A stretch of DNA of 64,000 nt from BQWY01 sp046351095 (GCA_046351095.1 JAXLZC010000001.1:1798001-1862000), one strand, 5' to 3'; counted from the first letter of the stretch, positions 1 through 10,025 are shown. Notes: generated from the letters alone by a model not told the origin. A program made the numbers and translations.

Positions 1-2211
1 TAGGCGGCGAATCCGTCCAGTCGGACATACCCCGGCAAGGTAAACGTGTTCTGAATATCGCCATGCCGCGAGCCCGCCATATAGGCGCCGAACCCAACGC
101 TGAAGCCGTTCAGCGGCCCGGCCGATTCGTCGAAGTCGTATTTCGCCCAGAGGCTGCCGCTATGCAGCGGCACACTCGGCAAGCGGTTGTCGAGCAACCC
201 GCTGTTGTCGTTCGTCACGCGAGTGTCCGTGTACGCATAGCTGCCGATGAGGCTGATCGCTTTCGTCACACGACCCGTCATGTCCAACTCGATGCCGCGG
301 CTCCGTTGCTGCCCGACAAGGATGCGCGCCAAGGGATCGGCGCTGGAGAGATCCGGCGTGGAGAGGTTGTTCCGCGTGAGGCGATAAAATGCCAACGTCG
401 CCAGCAGTCGCCGGTCGAAGAAGTCGCCCTTGAGGCCGACTTCCCGTTGTTTGCCGGTTTGCGGTGGGAGCGGTTGATTGCCGGTGGTCGTGACGCCGTT
501 GTTCGAGCCGAACGACATCACGTAGTTGCCGTAGACCGACAACCAGGGCGTTAGGTCGTACAGGACACCGACGCGGGGATTAAACCGCGAATCGTTCCGC
601 ATGGCCTCCTCCACGGCAGTCTCCGCCGCAGGCGTCGATCCGCCGCGCCCACGCCCCACACTCGCCCAGTCGTACCGACCGCCGAGCAAGAGATGCAGTT
701 TCTGCGCGATGGTGATCTGATCCTGCAGGTACAATCCAGTCCAGTGTTCGTGGAAGACGTTGAAGTTTTGTCCGGGCCGCTCCGTGATGCCACGCGCCGC
801 CGTATACAACGCCGGTGGGATTCCGTAGGTGGGATTAAAGAGATTAATCGCGAGCACGGGATTACTGACGTTGAAGTTACCGACAAAATGGTAGTCCGTC
901 GTGGCGCGCGTGTAGTCCATCCCGATCAAGAGCTTGTGCTTGAGGGCGCCCGTCTCGAACTTCCCGGCGAGATCGAGGTTCGTCGCGAACGTCCGCACGT
1001 TACTCGTCTGCCCGAAGATATTGCGGTTCAGCGTCTGTCCGTCCGGCTGCAGCGCCACGCCGAAGGCCGGCGTCGGATTCGCCCAGAGATCTTCCGTATC
1101 CAGCAACGACGCCAGGAACCGATTCGTGATCGTCCAGTTGTCTGTCAGCTTGTGATCGAGGTGAAACCCGATGTGCGTTTTATTCGTGAACGCGGACGGC
1201 CCGCTCGGATCGCTGTACGTCCGCTCGATCGGCACCGGCGCCGGGCGGTTCCCGATCACGGGGATGCCGAAGTCGGCGCGGTAATCGTGCTTGAGAATTT
1301 CCACGTCGACGGTCAGCGTCGTCCGATCCGTCGGCCGCCACGTGATGCTGGGGTTGAAGATCTTGCGTTCCGTAAAATTACAATCGCGGAACGACTTCGC
1401 ATCCTGATAGGCGCCCGCCAGCCGCACCGACAGCGTCCGACTGTCGTTCACCGCACCGCCGATATCCCATAATGTCCGATAGAAACTGTACGATGCAAAT
1501 TGCTGCTCCAACGCCCCATGGACCGCGTCTTGCGGACGTTTCGTGACGATGTTGATTATGCCTCCCGGCTCGATACGCCCGTAGAGGATCGCCGCCGGTC
1601 CCTTGAGCACTTCCACGTTTTCGATATTCGACGAATCGATCTCCGTGCGGAATCCCGACGGCGAGGTCGCGAGCAACCCGTTGCGATACATCTTGCCGAG
1701 GTCGGCGAACCCGCGAATGATGAAGCGATTGCCGGACCCGATGGATTGATTCGTGCGGACACCGCTGACGTTTTCTAAAATTTCCCGCGAGGCGCGGCGT
1801 CTTTTGATCTTCGATGACTTGTTTGGGCACCACGACGATGGTCGCCGGCGTTTCGCGGATCGGCGTATCGGTCTTGGTCGCGGTCGGCGTCGTTGACACC
1901 GTATAGGTCGTGCGTTCGGATCGCACCTGCACCGGCTGCGCGTCCACCACCGGCACATCCGACGGCGGAGGATCGAGCGGGCGATCCGGCGGCGTCTGCC
2001 GCACAGCCTGCGTCTCGGGGAACATATTCGCCGTACCGACTCGCTCCGGCGCAGGGGACGCTGCCGTCTGCGCGACGACCTGCCGCTCCGATTCGACGGG
2101 CGCAGCCGAGGGCGACTCCTGCCGTGGGTGGGGCGCGACTGCGCACCCGCTCACAGGCATCGCCGCCGCCAGCCCCAATACCGCGCCTGCCCATTCACTG
2201 CATGCTCGCAT
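1..2211 (-). pseudogene. TonB-dependent siderophore-type receptor (TBDR1), frameshifted and cut by the window edge
   Basis: Outer-membrane receptor of the FhuA/FpvA type that would import a metal chelate using TonB energy. The N-terminus reads from 2211 with a hydrophobic signal ending in a lipobox-like VSGC, a Pro-rich stretch and the start of the plug (TPIRETPATIVVVPKQVI). At about 1784-1786 the frame is lost. Reading on in the next frame gives a perfect continuation (EILENVSGVRTNQSIGSGN, then a KGPAAILYGR plug motif and a long beta-barrel) open to base 1. Removing one G from the GGG run at that point restores one frame. The C-terminal end lies outside the window. It is either a recent pseudogene or a one-base consensus error. 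It lies downstream of the EamA gene on the same strand. Confidence 0.85.
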
Positions 2212-2386
2212 GTCTTGCCCCTTTGTCCCGTCGCCGCTGGCCTTGCTCTCGGCAAGCAGCTAGGTGTCGGCCTACGTAGATACGATCGGTTCCTCCACAC
2301 AACACGTCCGCGTGCACCTGCTCCTCTGAGCCACACCCATCGCGATGCACACCTATACCCGTGCTGCGAAAAACGATCTACCGAAC

Positions 2387-2433
2387 ACTACGCGCTGCTG
2401 CTACAGCCTGCACCGCACGATGAAAAAAGTTGG
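2387..2433 (-). promoter_or_regulatory. Diverged copy of the TBDR leader element upstream of TBDR1
   Basis: On the minus strand this stretch reads TTTTTTCA, then GGTGCAG, then GTAGTG, in the same order as in the two better-conserved leader elements at 5955-6036 and 9944-10025. It lies about 180 bases upstream of TBDR1. The match is partial and needs gaps, so it may be a decayed copy. The rest of the 2212-2485 gap shows nothing else I can name. Confidence 0.35.
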
Positions 2434-2485
2434 GGCGCATGGACGTAAATTTCTAGGCCGGCGCTGAATCGGAAGAGGCGAACGA

Positions 2486-3649
2486 TCAGGCGTGTCGATG
2501 CCGATGGTGGAGATCGGAGAGGTGTTCGTGCGTATGCGTCAGCTCGACATGCCGATGTGAATGCGCATGCCAGGTGTCGGCGAGTACTTCGCCTTCGGCA
2601 TGGGTATGCCGGTGATGTTCGTCGTCATGCGAATGGGCGTGCGCATGTTCGAGCGGCGAATGAGTATGTCGATGCGCATACCGCACGCGATGCAACAGCG
2701 CGATCCCGGCGGCCATCAGCGCCGCCACACCCCACTCCCGCAGTCCCCACCGCTCGCCCAACAGCGGGACGGCGGCGGCGGCACCGAGAAACGGTGCGGT
2801 AGCGAAGTAGGCAGCCTGTCGCGCCACCCCGACGCGGCGTAACGCCTGCTCGTCGAGCCACAGACTGAGCCCGTAACTCACCGCCCCCACGCCGAGGCCA
2901 ACGAGAACCACCTGAAACGGCGGCCACGGCGCCCCGGCACCGACGGCCACCATGGCCAACGTCGTCCCGCCGCCCACCGCCTTGATAGCCATCACCTGCA
3001 GCGGATCGCGTAAGGCACTCAGCCGTTGCGTACAGTTATTGTCCACCGCCCAGCAGCCGGTTGCCGCGACGAACCACAAGGCGGGCGCGAATCCAGGTCT
3101 CGTCGCGTCACCGGACTCGCCAACTCAGAGCCACATCGCCCCGACCAGAATCGCGCCGACAGCGAGGGATTCCGTCTTCGTCACATGTTCGCGGAACACA
3201 CACACGGCCAGGAGGATCGTAAGCGGCGCTTCGAGATTCAACAGCAAGGCTCCGTGCACGCCGGAGACCTGTCGCAACCCGATCAGCATACACAGCGGGC
3301 CGACGACGGCGCCGCACAAGAGCATTCCGACAAGCCACGGCCAATCGCGACGCTGAAGCGGACTGTCTCGAGGCACGTCGTGGCGAGTGACCACGCAGCG
3401 CAGTCCGAGTGCAGTCAGCAGAGCCAGTGCTGCCCCGCCATACAACAACACCGCCATCGGAAGCGGCGGCACCTCGGCCACCAGCGCCTTGGTCAACGGC
3501 GTACCGAGACCGAACAACATCGCCGCTGCCAACCCGCACCACGTGCCGACTCGATGCTCACGCCGGTGCAGCTCGTCGCTCAGAGGTGCGCCCTCCTCTC
3601 GCCCTGTCCGATCATTTGCACAGCGCGCTGCCCCTCCGTTCGCACACAC
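2486..3649 (-). pseudogene. EamA/DMT-family exporter with His-rich C-terminal tail, split by an in-frame TGA
   Basis: Inner-membrane transporter of the drug/metabolite (EamA) superfamily with two five-helix repeats. The first half (from 3649) ends at a TGA at 3125-3127 right after ILVGAMWL. The same frame continues without shift through VGESGD into the second repeat (WFVAATGCWAVDNNCTQ), a conserved EamA boundary. The gene is therefore one reading frame with a single nonsense codon. The last 60 residues or so are an extended His-rich tail (repeats such as HAHAHSHDDEHHRHTHAEG), which should bind metal in the cytoplasm. It starts 7 bases after TBDR2 ends, so the two are probably co-transcribed. 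It could be a true pseudogene, a base-call error, or two separately translated halves (a TTG start exists at 3079). Confidence 0.8.
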
Positions 3650-3656
3650 ACGATAC

Positions 3657-5894
3657 TCAGAAGCGTGCCATCACGCTCAACTCCACCGTGCGCGGCGCGC
3701 CGATCATGACTTGGTTCGGGTAGAACTGCGACCCGAAGATGGCGTAGCTCTTGTCGAACAAGTTCCGCCCACGCAGAGTGATCCACACCTGCTTGTACGG
3801 CACGGTGATCCAGGCATCGCCGGTCATATAGGCCTTCAGCCTGGTGCTGTTTGCCTGGTCGTTGTAGCGGTCGCCGACGTACCGCATCGCCGCGCCGACA
3901 TCGAAGGGGATCGGCGTCGGCACACGATAGATCGTCCAGATATTCGCCACAGTCTGCGGCACCTCCGGCGGGCGATTGCCGTTGCGCGACACAGGCACGC
4001 CGCCGGACAATTGCGAGAACTCGTCGAGCTTGGCCGAGAGGAAGGTCACGTTTCCCTGAAGCCGCCAGGCATCCGTCAGCTTGGCTGCCGCGTCCACCTC
4101 GACGCCTTTCGACGATTGTCGTCCGACATTCAACGCCTCCACCTGCGAGACCTGCGTCAGGATGTTTTTTCGGACGATGTCGAAGTAGGCTACGGTCCAT
4201 TCGGCGCGCTTATTCCAAAACTGCCCCTTCGCGCCCACTTCCCACTGCATACCCGTCGCCAGATCGAACTTCTGATTGGCGCGTGCAACGAACAAACTGG
4301 AGCTGACGGGATCGACCGCCGTCGCGTACTGGCCGTACCACGTCACTTCGGGCAGGATGTCGTATACCGCTCCGGCCCGCCAGGTGGTGGCCGTAAAATT
4401 CTGGGAGAACGTCTGCGCCGCGGTCGGCGTGCCGGACGATGTGACGCCTTCACGATCCAGGTTGATCGCATCCAGGCGTGTTCCTGCCACAATCTTAAAT
4501 TGATCGGTCACGCTGAACTGATCTTCCGCAAACACCGCCGTGTTCAGAATGGTGGCCTTTTGCGTCGCGATCGCGCCACCGCCGAACAAGCCTGGATTCG
4601 GCCCGAACGGATCCACCGTGTCGACTGCAGCGGCGAAGAAACTTGGTCGTGTGAAGTCGGTGTACGTAAAATCGACGCCGGAGACGAAGCGGTTTTTGAA
4701 ACCGCCGATCGGATGATTCATCTGCAGTTCCATGCGGTCGCCGATGACCGACTGGTCATGCTGCACCTGAAAACGGTCGCGCCCCAGTAGCCGTGTCCCC
4801 ACGTTGAACGAATAGGTTTCCGCGCTCATCCAATCGCGCTTAGCGGTGTAGTAATAGGTTTGGTTGCGCAGTTCCATCCAATCGGTCGGCTGCCAGTTCG
4901 CTTTCAATTTGGTCCAGGTCGTCAGCGCGCTCATGTCGCTGTCCGCCACATTGTAGTTTTGGCGCAGCATCCGCGCATCGACCGTACGGTTGTCGTTCGT
5001 CACGACCACTCCGTTCACACCTTGCGTCGCGAACGAGCTCGGCACCAACGGCGTTCCGAAGTAGGGCCTGGCCCGATCGTGCGCAATGTCGAACGACAGT
5101 TCGAGGTTGAAACGCGGCGTCACGTCGTAGAGGACCGCGCTGGTCAGATTCCAGTACGTGTACGGCGTGCGCTGAATACCGGCCTGACTGTCCCCATTTT
5201 GGTAACTCAGGTCCGTCCGATAGTGCAGCTTGTCGCTCCCCAATCGTCCGCCGCTGCCGATGCCGGCACGTAGCGTATTAAACGTGCCGTACGACACGAA
5301 GGCTTCGCTGCCGTTGACATCGCGGATCGGCCGCTTGGTCACGAGATTGACCGCACCGGCCACCGCCCCTTCGCCGTAGAGCACCGAGGCCGGTCCTTTC
5401 AGTATTTCGATCCGATCCAAATTCCACGAGTCGCGCGGGCGAGTGATAAAACTGGTGGAGCCAAGCGACAACCCGTCGAACAGGAGACGGATCTGCGACT
5501 GTCCGAACCCGCGCATCTGGAATGCGCCGGGCGCCACCGGATGATCGCCCACGACGACGCCGGTCGCCGCTTGCATCGCGTCCGACACCGACCGGAAGCC
5601 ACGCTCCTGCATCGTCTGTTGAGTAATCACTTGCACACTCGCCGGAATCTCGCGCAACGTGAGGCCAAGACGCGTACTGCCTTGGCTCGGCGCCTCCAGC
5701 GAGAGCGAGCCCGTGCCTTCCGCCGTACGACGATCCACTACGTTCACCGGCTCGGTTGTAACCTGCTCGTCAACCGACACCGGTTGTTCGTCGGCCCGTG
5801 CTTCGGACGGAGCGCACCACGTCATCACGGCGCCCGCTACAGCCGCCGCACGCGCGACTGCTCCCCAAGACATCTCCCTACGTGTTTGTCGCAT
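3657..5894 (-). CDS. TonB-dependent siderophore-type receptor (TBDR2)
   Basis: About 745-residue outer-membrane receptor. The start at 5894 is chosen because AAAGGAA lies just upstream and the protein then begins with a clean signal peptide ending near SEARA. A plug domain follows (IPASVQVITQQTM, then DRIEILKGPASVLYGEGAVA), then a 22-strand-type barrel ending in the outer-membrane signature phenylalanine (VMARF). Family knowledge: FhuA/FpvA-like receptors import ferric or other metal chelates. The gene is followed at once by the EamA exporter and preceded by a copy of the 82-bp leader. The substrate cannot be read from sequence. Confidence 0.9.
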   Translation of the reverse strand: MRQTRREMSWGAVARAAAVAGAVMTWCAPSEARADEQPVSVDEQVTTEPVNVVDRRTAEGTGSLSLEAPSQGSTRLGLTLREIPASVQVITQQTMQERGFRSVSDAMQAATGVVVGDHPVAPGAFQMRGFGQSQIRLLFDGLSLGSTSFITRPRDSWNLDRIEILKGPASVLYGEGAVAGAVNLVTKRPIRDVNGSEAFVSYGTFNTLRAGIGSGGRLGSDKLHYRTDLSYQNGDSQAGIQRTPYTYWNLTSAVLYDVTPRFNLELSFDIAHDRARPYFGTPLVPSSFATQGVNGVVVTNDNRTVDARMLRQNYNVADSDMSALTTWTKLKANWQPTDWMELRNQTYYYTAKRDWMSAETYSFNVGTRLLGRDRFQVQHDQSVIGDRMELQMNHPIGGFKNRFVSGVDFTYTDFTRPSFFAAAVDTVDPFGPNPGLFGGGAIATQKATILNTAVFAEDQFSVTDQFKIVAGTRLDAINLDREGVTSSGTPTAAQTFSQNFTATTWRAGAVYDILPEVTWYGQYATAVDPVSSSLFVARANQKFDLATGMQWEVGAKGQFWNKRAEWTVAYFDIVRKNILTQVSQVEALNVGRQSSKGVEVDAAAKLTDAWRLQGNVTFLSAKLDEFSQLSGGVPVSRNGNRPPEVPQTVANIWTIYRVPTPIPFDVGAAMRYVGDRYNDQANSTRLKAYMTGDAWITVPYKQVWITLRGRNLFDKSYAIFGSQFYPNQVMIGAPRTVELSVMARF

Positions 5895-5954
5895 AACCGT
5901 TCCTTTAGTGATGCCCCCGTCGCCGAAACACATTTCCGCGACGCAAAGGCGGCT

Positions 5955-6036
5955 CTTGTAACAAACACGAGACGGTGGGGCTACAGACTGCTACTACCTA
6001 TTGCCGACCGCTGCACCACGCGTGAAAAATACTCCG
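5955..6036 (-). promoter_or_regulatory. 82-bp conserved leader element, copy A (upstream of TBDR2)
   Basis: Matches 9944-10025 over 82 bases without gaps, with about 10 differences, mostly transitions. The most conserved blocks on the minus strand are CTCGTGTTTGTTACAAG, CAGTCTGTAGCC and TTTTTCACGC. It sits 61 bases upstream of the TBDR2 start codon. There is no coding explanation for the conservation, so an operator, promoter or structured leader is likely. It does not match the cobalamin riboswitch or Fur consensus that I know. Confidence 0.6.
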
Positions 6037-6091
6037 TCAGATTCCGGTGTATCGGGGAGGATGCGAGGGAGGAAGGACGGTCGAGATGCAG

Positions 6092-7543
6092 TTAGCGCGC
6101 CGTCGGCAATACCATGCCTTGCTTCACACGAAGTGCGATGCCCCTCACGGCATCGAAGTGGAGAAGCGGATCGTCGGTCAATACCACAAAGCTGGCTTCG
6201 TACCCGTCTGCAAACCGACCGATGCGACGCTCGGGGAAGATAACCTGCGGCGTCGTGTCGCACCAGAGGCGAAGCAGCGTGGCATTGTCGAAGATGGCAA
6301 GCTGATGGAGGTGTAGGGCCTCGTCGAGAGACGTCTCGGCATGATCGCTCCCGATCGCGATACGCACACCGTGCCGATGGAGGCGCGTCAGATTATCGCG
6401 CTGGATCTGCTCCGCCAGCGGCCAGAGCGTCGGCGACATCGTAAAGGCATGCCCAGGCGCATGGCGCCCGTACGATTCGTGCGCGTGTGCGTCCTGTCCG
6501 TGCGGAGCCTGGGCAGGCTCCGCACGGTCGCTATGCGGTCGATGGCCCGTCTCGGACGGCCGCATCGCGACAGTCGTTGTGACAAACACGGTGCCGTTCG
6601 CAGCGGCGCGCACCGCATCGTCATCGGTCAGGCGCAGCGCCGACGCATCCGACTCGTGCAATACGAGCCAGCCCGGCGCATGCGCGATGATGTCCACACC
6701 CGCGACCAGCGCGACACGCACATCGGCGGCCGTTTCCACATGCGCGATGACACGCGCCCCGCTTCGATGACTGCGGTTGACGATCTCCGGGACGAGTTGC
6801 GGATCCAATCCTCTCCGCACGGCATGCTCGTCGTGCGTCGAGAGATGCGCCGCGCCGCGATCCTCCGAGCGCACCAGATAGATCTTGATCAGCGCCGGAT
6901 GATCAGCCGTGACTGACGGCCACCGGCGTTCGAGATCGGCGGAATCGTCCACCAACACATACCCACGGCCGTTGAACCATCCCGGCGAGAGTTCTCCAAC
7001 AACTTCGCGATACCGCACCTCGCGCAGCACCTCCTCATAGAGCGGCATCGGATGCCCACCGGTGGAGGTGAGCCCAGCGTCGGCGAATACGGCATCGACG
7101 CTATCCGGTCGGTTGAGATGCCCGCGAATCTGCTCGGTGAATGTACGAATGCTGTTCGGATTGATGACGTAGAAGACACCATCGCGGAGATAGCGTGCCG
7201 TCACCGACTCGACGTTCCACGGGCCTTCGAGATTGTGATTGTGCGCCTCGCCGAACGGCGGCACGACGAAGCCCCCGTGCAGATCTTCCACGGCGTCGAT
7301 GTTGTCCGGCGGCGTCATCGTGAGACGCCCGTTCACCGAATACCATTCCGTCGAGACGAATCGCTGCCCGTCGAACCACTGGCCGTTGATGAAGCGTGTG
7401 GTCTTTCCATCAGCCCCAGCTGCCTGTCCTGCTGCCGCACCCGATGCGAGAACGACGATTAGCACCAGCCAGACCACTGCACCGACCACAGCGCTGCAAC
7501 AGCGCCGCCAGGTCTGCCTCGTGCATCCACGCGCCTCCACCAT
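6092..7543 (-). CDS. Amidohydrolase-superfamily protein with membrane or secretion signal
   Basis: 483 residues. The start is supported by GGAGGG 6 bases upstream. The N-terminus carries a strong hydrophobic segment (residues about 18-40), so the protein is exported or anchored facing the periplasm. After it comes a TIM-barrel amidohydrolase pattern: the metal-binding H-x-H in PFGEAHNHN (about residue 99), further His residues in VIAHVET and IIAHAPG, and a late Asp in AIGSDHAETS. A His-rich insertion (about residues 330-350) is unusual for the family. It lies 53 bases downstream of TBDR3, so the pair probably forms a unit, perhaps hydrolysing an imported or periplasmic ligand. Substrate unknown. 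Confidence 0.75.
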   Translation of the reverse strand: MVEARGCTRQTWRRCCSAVVGAVVWLVLIVVLASGAAAGQAAGADGKTTRFINGQWFDGQRFVSTEWYSVNGRLTMTPPDNIDAVEDLHGGFVVPPFGEAHNHNLEGPWNVESVTARYLRDGVFYVINPNSIRTFTEQIRGHLNRPDSVDAVFADAGLTSTGGHPMPLYEEVLREVRYREVVGELSPGWFNGRGYVLVDDSADLERRWPSVTADHPALIKIYLVRSEDRGAAHLSTHDEHAVRRGLDPQLVPEIVNRSHRSGARVIAHVETAADVRVALVAGVDIIAHAPGWLVLHESDASALRLTDDDAVRAAANGTVFVTTTVAMRPSETGHRPHSDRAEPAQAPHGQDAHAHESYGRHAPGHAFTMSPTLWPLAEQIQRDNLTRLHRHGVRIAIGSDHAETSLDEALHLHQLAIFDNATLLRLWCDTTPQVIFPERRIGRFADGYEASFVVLTDDPLLHFDAVRGIALRVKQGMVLPTAR

Positions 7544-7596
7544 CGAGCCCTCCAGTGAGGACGCCGCCGGGTCCGACGGCGTCCCCCTCGCAGTCG

Positions 7597-9870
7597 TTAG
7601 AATTTGTATTCGAATCCAGCGTAGCCGCTGATCCCCTGCGACACATTCGCATAGCGGAACAGCGGATCGTTCACGGTTACCGCGCCCGCATAGGTCTTAT
7701 TGGTAAGATTGCGCCCCTCGGCATAAAACGTCACTCGCTTCGTAATGTTCCAGCCGGACTTCAGGTGCAGGACGAAGTAGGAGGGATTCTTCACTCGATT
7801 CTGATAGTCCACGTAGAATCCCGTCGGAACGTATTCGAAGTTCGGCGCAATCCACCAACCTTGCGGATGGTCGTAGCGGACTTCGTAGGCCAGGCTGTGC
7901 TCGGGCGCACCCGCGATCCGATTGCTGGACTTCGCCAGCAACACATTCGGACCGCCGGTGGTCTCAGACCCGGTGACATCGTCCGTGAATGTCAACAACG
8001 ACCACGTATAGGCGGCGCGCATGGTGACTCGGTCCGACTCCTGTTCGGGACCACGTGTGAACATGCCCCGCGTCACCACCATCGCCCCACCGGCTTCGAC
8101 GCCGGTGTGCCGCGTCCGGTTGGCGTTGCGGAACGTATTGTTGTTGTTCACGAGATTCGTAATGATCTCTTTCTGCATTTCCAAATCGTAGACCGTGACA
8201 TCCCACTGATACCGCCCGTCGCTCGACGTCCCTCGGTGACCGAGTTCGAATTGCCAGGCGCGTTGCGCATCCAAGTTCAGGAAGCCCGTATTCGCCGACC
8301 CGTCCGGATTATTCGCCGACAACAGCTCCACATTCAGCGGCGCCTCATAGGCCCGACTCACGTTGAAATACGCCTGCGAGGTGGACGTGGTGCGATAGAC
8401 AAGACCGAACTTCGGGCTGAACGCATTGAAATGGCGCAACGGCTGCTGCGTCCCACTCGATGTCGACGGAATCGACGGGTTGAACGGGTTGCCGGCCGGG
8501 CCGAAATTGTCGACCGTCGCCTCGCGACCGCTGTAATCCCATCGCGCGCCGATCACGAGCGTAAGTGCATCCGTTGCGTCGAATTGATCTTCGGCATACG
8601 CGCCAAGGTACGTCGTCTTGATCCGCGCGTCTTGCGTCATGGCCCCGTTGTTGCCGTTGATGTTGACCAATCTCCACTGCTGCTGATCGGCATATCGAGG
8701 CTGCACGCCGACCACCAGGTTGTTCGCGTGCCCGAACAGCGTGTTGGCGTTCCGATACCGGACTTCGCCGCCGACATTGTGATTGTCCTGCTTGAGCGTC
8801 TGAAAAATCGGATGATCCAGGTACTGATAGGAGTAGTACGGAATAAATTCGACGAATTGCCGAGACGCCACTTCATTTTGGTACGCCACACCGATCCGCT
8901 GCAGATTGTAATAGCGTCCCCAATTGCAGGTCTGGTTATTCGTCACGCAGGCGAAAAATCCAGGCACAGGAAACGGCGTTCGCCCCCCGGCTTGACGAGG
9001 ATCGGCGGTGTACTGAGCCGTCGTCAACGATCCTGGGATACGCTCCGATACATTCGCTTGCAGAAAGTACGCGCGAATTTCTTGATGTGCGCCCAATTGC
9101 CAGCCGATGTTGGCGTTGAGACGCTCCCGAGACTGCTGGCTGTTGCTTTGGTACCCATCCTGATGATTGGCGCTCACGCTGATGTAGTAATCCATGGTGG
9201 TGTCCATATCGCCCACCTTAAACGGCTGCGTGACCTTCCCGGTGGAGACCTGTCCACTGATCATCCCGAAGCTGCCGCCCATCAATCGCATTTGTACTTG
9301 GGAGGCCGTATAGCCGGTGCGCGGCACGAAGTTGATCGCGCCGCCGATGCTGTTCGCGCCGTAGCGCAGCGCGTTCGCGCCCCTGTACACCTCGATCCGC
9401 TCATAGGCCAACAGATCGATCGACTCGAAATCCGAAAACCCGTCGGCATCGCCGAAATAGATCCCATTGATGAGAATATTGATTCCGCGATGGTGGAAAT
9501 TGTTCCGGAGCGATGTGCCGCGAATTTGAAACTGCCCTTCATCCGCGCCGAACCGCGATTGAAACCGCACGCCCGGCGCGAATTGCAGCACGTCCTGCAG
9601 ATTCAACGCACGCGACTCGGTGATCTGCTTTTCTTCGATCAAGATGTTGCTGCCGGGCCGACGCGCAAATTCCTTCTTCACGTCGTTGACGTTTTCGATA
9701 CGCTGGCCCGCAACGTGGACGGACTCCATTTCTACGACCGGTGCCTCCTCGGCATGACCCGACTCCTGCGCGCTGACCGCCGTCGCCTGCAGGCACACCA
9801 GGATCGCCGCCACACCAAAGCCTACACGCATGCCCCAGCCGATTCGTTTTGTCCCTCGGTAACGTTTCAT
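7597..9870 (-). CDS. TonB-dependent receptor, FecA/OprC-like (TBDR3)
   Basis: 757 residues with AAGGGG before the start and a signal peptide ending VSAQE. The plug contains LQDVLQFAPGV, QIRGTSLRNNFHHRG, LINGIYFGDADGFSDFES and RGANALRYGANSIGGAINFV, a pattern of the FecA-like branch that also contains copper receptors of the OprC/NosA kind. The barrel ends in an aromatic-terminal strand (YAGFEYKF). It is preceded by copy B of the 82-bp leader and followed by the amidohydrolase. The HH in the plug could take part in metal contact, but this is inference. Confidence 0.88.
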   Translation of the reverse strand: MKRYRGTKRIGWGMRVGFGVAAILVCLQATAVSAQESGHAEEAPVVEMESVHVAGQRIENVNDVKKEFARRPGSNILIEEKQITESRALNLQDVLQFAPGVRFQSRFGADEGQFQIRGTSLRNNFHHRGINILINGIYFGDADGFSDFESIDLLAYERIEVYRGANALRYGANSIGGAINFVPRTGYTASQVQMRLMGGSFGMISGQVSTGKVTQPFKVGDMDTTMDYYISVSANHQDGYQSNSQQSRERLNANIGWQLGAHQEIRAYFLQANVSERIPGSLTTAQYTADPRQAGGRTPFPVPGFFACVTNNQTCNWGRYYNLQRIGVAYQNEVASRQFVEFIPYYSYQYLDHPIFQTLKQDNHNVGGEVRYRNANTLFGHANNLVVGVQPRYADQQQWRLVNINGNNGAMTQDARIKTTYLGAYAEDQFDATDALTLVIGARWDYSGREATVDNFGPAGNPFNPSIPSTSSGTQQPLRHFNAFSPKFGLVYRTTSTSQAYFNVSRAYEAPLNVELLSANNPDGSANTGFLNLDAQRAWQFELGHRGTSSDGRYQWDVTVYDLEMQKEIITNLVNNNNTFRNANRTRHTGVEAGGAMVVTRGMFTRGPEQESDRVTMRAAYTWSLLTFTDDVTGSETTGGPNVLLAKSSNRIAGAPEHSLAYEVRYDHPQGWWIAPNFEYVPTGFYVDYQNRVKNPSYFVLHLKSGWNITKRVTFYAEGRNLTNKTYAGAVTVNDPLFRYANVSQGISGYAGFEYKF

Positions 9871-9943
9871 GAATTCCCCTTCAGTGAGCCGATTCGCATA
9901 CAGACCGACACAAAGTTATTCGCCTCGCACGACACGGGCGCGA

Positions 9944-10025
9944 CTTGTAACAAACACGAGGCGATGCGGCTACAGACTGTTACTACCTGCTGCCGACTGC
10001 TGCACCATGCGTGAAAAATATTCGG
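9944..10025 (-). promoter_or_regulatory. 82-bp conserved leader element, copy B (upstream of TBDR3)
   Basis: Partner of copy A at 5955-6036, about 72 of 82 bases identical by manual alignment. It is 73 bases upstream of the TBDR3 start. The noncoding 9871-10173 stretch contains this element and the hairpin at 10092-10124 and nothing else I can support. Confidence 0.6.

Noticed and set aside
3125..3127. TGA in the EamA gene as a selenocysteine codon
   Set aside because: The position is a loop between transporter repeats where no Cys or Sec is expected, and I see no SECIS-like hairpin just after it.
3387..4790. 467-residue plus-strand frame over TBDR2 and EamA
   Set aside because: Antisense shadow; the minus strand carries clear receptor and transporter motifs.
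5955..6036. 82-bp leader as a cobalamin riboswitch
   Set aside because: The B12-box and the other core motifs I know for that class are missing.
7396..10014. 872-residue plus-strand frame opposite TBDR3
   Set aside because: Composition is Arg/His/Val-rich without domain motifs; it mirrors the real receptor gene on the minus strand, which has a signal peptide, plug and barrel.
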